64,000 bases of DNA from UBA1546 sp049302185 (GTDB lineage: Bacteria; Nitrospirota; Thermodesulfovibrionia; Thermodesulfovibrionales; UBA1546). The stretch lies in contig JBAQLV010000027.1 in the NCBI GenBank assembly GCA_049302185.1, forward strand, positions 4,033 to 68,032. Reading direction: 5' to 3'. Below the pieces are notes generated by a model that made no database searches, was not told the origin of the DNA, and was given only the letters and a program-made list of their open reading frames with translations. Below, piece after piece: positions 60,122 through 64,000 of the stretch (the stretch's first letter is position 1; each line of letters begins with the position of its first letter). The translations under genes were made by a program, and so were the position numbers.

Positions 60122-61135
60122 ATGCTTGACACAGACTCTTTCAAAAAGGCGTTTCTCAGTGAATTAGATAAGGCTGCGTCTACAGCTGAGCTTCAGCAGG
60201 TGCGGATTAAATACCTCGGGAAAAAGGGATTACTGACAGCTCAGCTTAAAAACCTTTCTACGATGCCTGCCGAAGAAAAACGGTCTTTTGGAAAAGCGGT
60301 AAATGAGCTTAAAGGATTCGTTGAAAACGAGATCGCCTTAAAAGAATCTGCTCTGGGCAATGCAGACCTTAAGAAGAGACTCTCCTCAGAGACTATAGAT
60401 GTAACACTTCCCGGAAAATACACACCTATAGGCAGAGAACACCCGATAAATAAAGTTCTGCGGGAGATTGAAGATATTTTTGTTTCAATGGGTTTTAGCG
60501 TTGAAGAGGGACCGCAGGTTGAACTTGATTACTATAACTTTGAGGCATTGAACATGCCGAAAGACCACCCTGCGCGGGACATGCAGGATACATTCTACAT
60601 CACAGATGACGTGATGCTGAGGACTCACACATCTCCTGTTCAGATAAGGACAATGGAAAAAAAGAAACCGCCTCTGAGATTCATTGCACCGGGCAAGGTT
60701 TACAGGTGTGACGCTGATATTTCCCATACGCCGATGTTTCATCAGGTTGAAGGCCTGATGGTTGATACAGATGTCTCTTTCAGCGACCTCAAGGGCGTGC
60801 TTGAAACATTCATCCACAGAATATTCAGTCCTGAGACTCCTGTAAGGTTCAGACCGAGTTTCTTCCCGTTTACAGAACCATCAGCAGAAGTTGATATCGG
60901 CTGCATATTCTGCGAAGGCAGGGGCTGTCAGGTATGCAAGGGAACAGGATGGCTTGAGATACTTGGCGCAGGCATGGTAAACCCGCGTGTCTTTGAGATG
61001 GTCGGATATAATCCTGAAATCTATACCGGCTTTGCATTCGGCATGGGCGTTGAGAGGATAACCATGCTCAAGTATGGGATTGACGATATCAGGCTGTTTT
61101 TTGAGAATGACCTCCGCTTTCTAAGGCAGTTCTAA
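60122..61135 (+). CDS. pheS: phenylalanyl-tRNA synthetase alpha subunit
   Basis: 337 residues. N-terminal coiled coil (1-95), then the class II catalytic core (HPARDMQDTFYI, LRTHTSPVQIRTM, FHQVEGLMVD, GFAFGMGVERITML). It also contains a Cys4 zinc-ribbon (CIFCEGRGCQVCKG) as in several bacterial PheS. The beta subunit pheT, normally next, is missing: the following DNA is a VapBC module and a DUF262 gene. The last 12 bases of the gene and stop are repeated at 61843. Confidence 0.97.
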   Translation: MLDTDSFKKAFLSELDKAASTAELQQVRIKYLGKKGLLTAQLKNLSTMPAEEKRSFGKAVNELKGFVENEIALKESALGNADLKKRLSSETIDVTLPGKYTPIGREHPINKVLREIEDIFVSMGFSVEEGPQVELDYYNFEALNMPKDHPARDMQDTFYITDDVMLRTHTSPVQIRTMEKKKPPLRFIAPGKVYRCDADISHTPMFHQVEGLMVDTDVSFSDLKGVLETFIHRIFSPETPVRFRPSFFPFTEPSAEVDIGCIFCEGRGCQVCKGTGWLEILGAGMVNPRVFEMVGYNPEIYTGFAFGMGVERITMLKYGIDDIRLFFENDLRFLRQF

Positions 61136-61136
61136 A
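61125..61136. repeat. 12-bp direct repeat, left copy (pheS 3' end)
   Basis: GGCAGTTCTAAA, including the last codons and stop of pheS. The identical 12-mer occurs at 61843-61854, so the two copies bracket the VapBC module. Consistent with a target-site or attachment-site duplication. Confidence 0.6.
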
Positions 61137-61175
61137 CCAACACCAATCAAGTTCATGAATATAAAATATCCTTTA

Positions 61176-61212
61176 TTGAGCAATACACCTGAATATGCTA
61201 TTATAGGTGTAT
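61176..61212 (+). promoter_or_regulatory. VapBC promoter and palindromic operator
   Basis: TTGAGC (61176-61181), 17-base spacer, TATTAT (61199-61204). A perfect 8-base inverted repeat ATACACCT (61183-61190) / AGGTGTAT (61205-61212) overlaps the spacer and the -10 box: an ideal binding site for autorepression by the VapBC complex. Confidence 0.75.
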
Positions 61213-61231
61213 AAAAAACAGGAGGTCATTT

Positions 61232-61432
61232 ATGGGAAGGACTAATATCAACATTGATGACAGGCTTTTAAAAGAGGGACTTAAGCTGACCCATCTAAAA
61301 ACTAAAAAGGAACTGGTCAATTATGCTCTCGGTGAGTTGATAAAGAAAATTAGAAGGAAGGGAATACTCAGACACGAAGGGAAGATAAAGTGGGAAGGCG
61401 ATCTGAATGAGATGAGGGGAAGCCGGGTTTGA
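61232..61432 (+). CDS. vapB: VapB-family antitoxin
   Basis: 66 residues: ribbon-helix-helix N-terminus (RTNINIDDRLLKEGLKLTHLKTKKELV), flexible toxin-binding C-terminus. GGAGGTC before the ATG. Coupled to vapC by a TTGA overlap. Binds the promoter palindrome with the toxin. Confidence 0.85.
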   Translation: MGRTNINIDDRLLKEGLKLTHLKTKKELVNYALGELIKKIRRKGILRHEGKIKWEGDLNEMRGSRV

Positions 61433-61833
61433 TACTCGCCGATACCAGCGTTTGGATTGATTTTCTCAAAGGTAAAAATACTCCTCATCGAAATATCCTT
61501 CATCAGCTTATTGCGACCGAAGAAGACATCTGCATAACGGGTATAATCCTCACAGAGATACTTCAAGGCATAATGGATGAAAAAGAGAGCGCTGAAATGA
61601 AGAAGTATCTCACGGAGTTTCCGGTCTATAATCCCGAAGGTATTACTGCATATATTGAAGCGGCAAACATTTATAAGAAATGCGCAAGGCAAGGGAAAAC
61701 AGTAAGGAAAACAATAGACTGCCTCATCGCAGCGGTTGCAATAGAGAATAACCTTATCCTTTTCCATAACGACAGGGATTTTGACACCATCGCAAACTGC
61801 ACTGATTTAAAAATTTTAAGTTTAGGAAATTAG
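61429..61833 (+). CDS. vapC: VapC-family PIN-domain ribonuclease toxin
   Basis: 134 residues, TTG start overlapping the vapB stop. Acidic residues of the PIN active site: D5 (LADTSVW), the Glu in GIILTEILQG, Asp in RKTIDCLIAAV and in HNDRDFDTI. Toxin that cleaves RNA (often initiator tRNA or rRNA) when VapB is degraded. Confidence 0.88.
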   Translation: MILADTSVWIDFLKGKNTPHRNILHQLIATEEDICITGIILTEILQGIMDEKESAEMKKYLTEFPVYNPEGITAYIEAANIYKKCARQGKTVRKTIDCLIAAVAIENNLILFHNDRDFDTIANCTDLKILSLGN

Positions 61834-61842
61834 CACGCCTGC

Positions 61843-61854
61843 GGCAGTTCTAAA
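61843..61854. repeat. 12-bp direct repeat, right copy
   Basis: Second GGCAGTTCTAAA, just downstream of vapC, matching the end of pheS. Together the copies delimit a 707-base segment with the TA module. Confidence 0.6.
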
Positions 61855-62180
61855 GACTCATTACTCGCCTAAAATGATTAGCCCCGTTTGAGAATTTCAC
61901 CTACGCAGCCGCAAAAACAAGAGTGTCTTGCTACTGCGAATTGCTCACAGTACTCCTCACCGCAGAGCATCCCCGTCATTGTGTCTAGTACAAGCGAGAA
62001 TCGTTACTTCTGAAAGCCTATCACTTCGCTCCTCCTGCATCCTGATGTTCTGATTTTGTTAAGTTCTCCTGAGAGGGAACAAATGTATCCCCATCCAACA
62101 AAGATATCGTAAGTCTAACCTATTGAAAAAAATGCATTTCAACTATAATAGTTTTATCACTTTTTAGGAGGAACATCTAT
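61855..62180. other. unexplained, probably structured spacer upstream of the DUF262 gene
   Basis: About 325 bases without a supported gene. A nested hairpin (CGCAG ... CAAGA-GTG-TCTTG ... CTGCG, 61904-61938) and other short inverted repeats are visible. On the minus strand only short, non-conserved frames occur. Might be the end of a mobile element or a structured RNA. The DUF262 gene's AGGAGG is at its right end. Confidence 0.4.
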
Positions 62181-63845
62181 ATGACTGAAGATTTAACAGG
62201 CATCTTTAAACCAGAAGCCAAGACCATAATGAAAATATTTGGAGATGCGGACAGCTATTATCAGATACCAGATTATCAGAGACCCTATAGCTGGAACACA
62301 GAGCAAATTGAACAAATGTGGGATGATATTTCTTCTGCAATGGAAACAAGTGAGGAGAGTTATTTCTTAGGGCCAATCATATTGATTGAGAAAAAAGGTT
62401 ATTTTGAGGTTGTAGATGGGCAACAAAGGCTGACAACGCTAACCATTTTATTTTGTGTATTGCGAGATGCATTCCTGAAGGGTGACAAGAAAATCATAAA
62501 TGCAATAAAGAGTCTTGTTGACCAACAGTATCGGCTGCGATTAATAACCCAGCTTCATTATCAGAATCAGTTTGAAGAACAGATACTGGATAGCGTTAAA
62601 TTTCCTCAAAATGAACCTACGAAGAAAGAACTTGAAGAAAATAAGTTCCTGAATGCCGCAATAAATTTTAGAGACAAACTATCAAAGCTAAATCATAACC
62701 AGTTGTCGGAATTTGTGAACTATTTACTTAACAGAGTAATAATGATTTCCATCATATGCACAAAACAACACTTTGCCATAAAACTTTTTCAGGTTCTCAA
62801 TACCAGAGGACTTGATTTAGATAATGCTGACCTAATAAAAAGTCATTTATATGGAACTATCACGAAAGAGTTGCATCAGCAACAGTTTATGTCAACATGG
62901 AGAGAATCTGAGACTATATCAAAGCAGATAGACGAATCTTTAGAGAATCTGTTCACGTTTTATGAATACTACATCTTAGCGAGGAATCCGAAAGTTTCGC
63001 TATTTGAAGAATTGACTTCCAGTAAGGAATTTAAGAAAGATGCTAATAAAGTTATATATGCGTTCAAGGTATTTGTAGAGGAATTCAACCAGGTATGGCA
63101 AATGCAATTCCCGCTTATATATTCATTCTGGTATATTCCGAATCAGGTTTTTTGGAAAGCAATATTGACAACGGCACGATGCGAAAAGTTCAAAGATTTT
63201 GATGGACTATGCAAAGAACTGAGAAAAATGTTTTATGCATATTGGATTGCTGGCTATACAACGTCTAAAATCAAACAACTGTCGTTTAATATTATCGGGA
63301 TGCTGAAGAAGAATAAATCGTTAGCGGACATAAAGAAAGAGATTGACGATAAGATGGCGGCTGATGATGTCATCAAATGGATGTCTGATAACCTCTATGA
63401 CGATGCATATGGAAAATCATGGGCCAAACCTTTATTAACCCTGATTGAATATGAGCAAACAGATAAAGCTAAAATTACCTATATTGAGATGGACCGCAAA
63501 CTTCACGCAGACCATATACTTCCTGAGAAGTGGGATACCATAGGTTACTGGAAATCACATTGGACAAAGGAGCAAGCATCACTGTGGGGTAATAAAATCG
63601 GCAATCTTACCTTGCTTTCTGGGAAAAAGAATATAGCAGCAAGCAACGATTCATTTCCAAAGAAAAAAAGCATTTATAAGGGTAAGGGATTAGACGGAAC
63701 AACAGCGTTCGTTACTTCTCAGATGATTATGCAAAAAGCTGAATGGGAGGAGCAGCAGGTCAAAGATCGTCATCAGTGGCTTATTAAGCAGACAGAGAAA
63801 CTTCTTGATATAAAACTAAAGAAAAATGCACTTAAAGGTGCTTAA
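62181..63845 (+). CDS. DUF262/DUF1524 protein (GmrSD-like type IV restriction enzyme)
   Basis: 554 residues. N-terminal DUF262 (ParB/Srx-like) with IPDYQRPYSWN (29-39) and the hallmark DGQQRLTTL (79-87); C-terminal DUF1524 His-Me-finger nuclease with ADHILPEKW (443-451) and the IGNLTLLSGKKNIAASN (473-489) histidine/asparagine region. In characterised GmrSD, such a protein cleaves modified phage DNA with nucleotide-dependent regulation. AGGAGG before the ATG. AT-rich relative to pheS. Target modification unknown. Confidence 0.88.
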   Translation: MTEDLTGIFKPEAKTIMKIFGDADSYYQIPDYQRPYSWNTEQIEQMWDDISSAMETSEESYFLGPIILIEKKGYFEVVDGQQRLTTLTILFCVLRDAFLKGDKKIINAIKSLVDQQYRLRLITQLHYQNQFEEQILDSVKFPQNEPTKKELEENKFLNAAINFRDKLSKLNHNQLSEFVNYLLNRVIMISIICTKQHFAIKLFQVLNTRGLDLDNADLIKSHLYGTITKELHQQQFMSTWRESETISKQIDESLENLFTFYEYYILARNPKVSLFEELTSSKEFKKDANKVIYAFKVFVEEFNQVWQMQFPLIYSFWYIPNQVFWKAILTTARCEKFKDFDGLCKELRKMFYAYWIAGYTTSKIKQLSFNIIGMLKKNKSLADIKKEIDDKMAADDVIKWMSDNLYDDAYGKSWAKPLLTLIEYEQTDKAKITYIEMDRKLHADHILPEKWDTIGYWKSHWTKEQASLWGNKIGNLTLLSGKKNIAASNDSFPKKKSIYKGKGLDGTTAFVTSQMIMQKAEWEEQQVKDRHQWLIKQTEKLLDIKLKKNALKGA

Positions 63846-63918
63846 CTCCTGCAAACAACGTTGTGCTTCACTTCCAGGCAGGTATACCCACAGTGAGTCG
63901 GTAGCGTAAGCTTCCCCA

Positions 63919-64000
63919 TTAGGTAGACAGTTGTAAAATAGAGTTCCCAGCATTTTGCTCCATGTATTCAGCCGGTGTCAAGTCCCCTAATGCATCATGG
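63919..64000 (-). CDS. IS3-family transposase, C-terminal end (partial)
   Basis: The last 26 codons of a minus-strand integrase-core transposase entering from the right edge: HDALGDLTPAEYMEQ then NAGNSILQLST and TAA. The L-TPAEY ending is typical of IS3-type OrfB. The adjacent 63846-63918 contains no gene and may include the element's terminal repeat. Supports an accessory region to the right. Confidence 0.75.
   Translation of the reverse strand, partial: HDALGDLTPAEYMEQNAGNSILQLST

Overview
The window looks like a chromosomal segment of an anaerobic, sulfur-cycling bacterium, most plausibly an uncultured Nitrospirota (Thermodesulfovibrionia-like). This is an inference from gene content: a complete dsrC / RsbRD-like / dsrMKJOP block, class II (B12-dependent) ribonucleotide reductase, two acetate-activating enzymes, an orphan 2-oxoacid:ferredoxin oxidoreductase subunit, sulfur-carrier genes and a Tat system. 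No 16S gene is present, so the placement is not proven. Almost every gene has a clear Shine-Dalgarno site, and these were used to correct several starts.

Layout. 1-5.6 kb (minus): tandem ArsA-type ATPases, a small conserved protein, CstA, a DUF2059 protein and a monohaem cytochrome c. 4.5-10.4 kb (minus): acetate metabolism (DRTGG protein, ADP-forming and AMP-forming acetyl-CoA synthetases) with an IS256-type remnant that cut a small gene in two. 10.4-20.2 kb (minus): HD-GYP and HEAT-repeat proteins, tatC/tatB, a beta-barrel protein, CHASE2 adenylate cyclase, FecR/TPR protein and VorB. 20.2-30 kb: glyQ and glyS, normally adjacent, are separated by 6.9 kb. This gap holds what I read as two integron gene cassettes without an integrase (a TIR/NDT-like protein plus a DUF4365 protein; then a DNA methyltransferase plus a nuclease-like partner), followed by a TPR/membrane gene pair. 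30-35 kb (minus): a sulfur/selenium-handling cluster (YedE, TusA twice, DUF3343, ribokinase-fold enzyme). Upstream of it lie a tRNA with selenocysteine-tRNA architecture but a cysteine anticodon and U73, a possible leader peptide, and a LysR regulator with a decayed relative.

35-49 kb is housekeeping: acpS, pdxJ, nrdJ, hisG/hisC/hisB, an HAD phosphatase, nadB, pyk, and an NtrX/NtrY two-component system with a DUF4390 gene. 49.4-56.9 kb (plus) is the dissimilatory sulfur module. DsrC with its two C-terminal cysteines carries the sulfur substrate to DsrMKJOP, which links the quinone pool to periplasmic haems and Fe-S proteins; DsrO has a twin-arginine signal that needs the Tat genes seen at 14 kb. 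57-61 kb (plus) is thrS-infC-rpmI-rplT-pheS; infC starts with AUA. pheT is absent and its usual place is taken by a VapBC module and a DUF262/DUF1524 (GmrSD-like) gene. The window ends in an IS3-type transposase tail.

A genome-wide theme is a dispersed family of 7-bp-period repeats. They occur between genes, usually as inverted halves, and also in frame inside nrdJ, hisC, nadB and pyk. The most interesting points are the chimeric Sec/Cys-like tRNA beside the sulfur-carrier operon, the integrase-less cassettes with a candidate restriction-modification pair, and the heptamer repeats.
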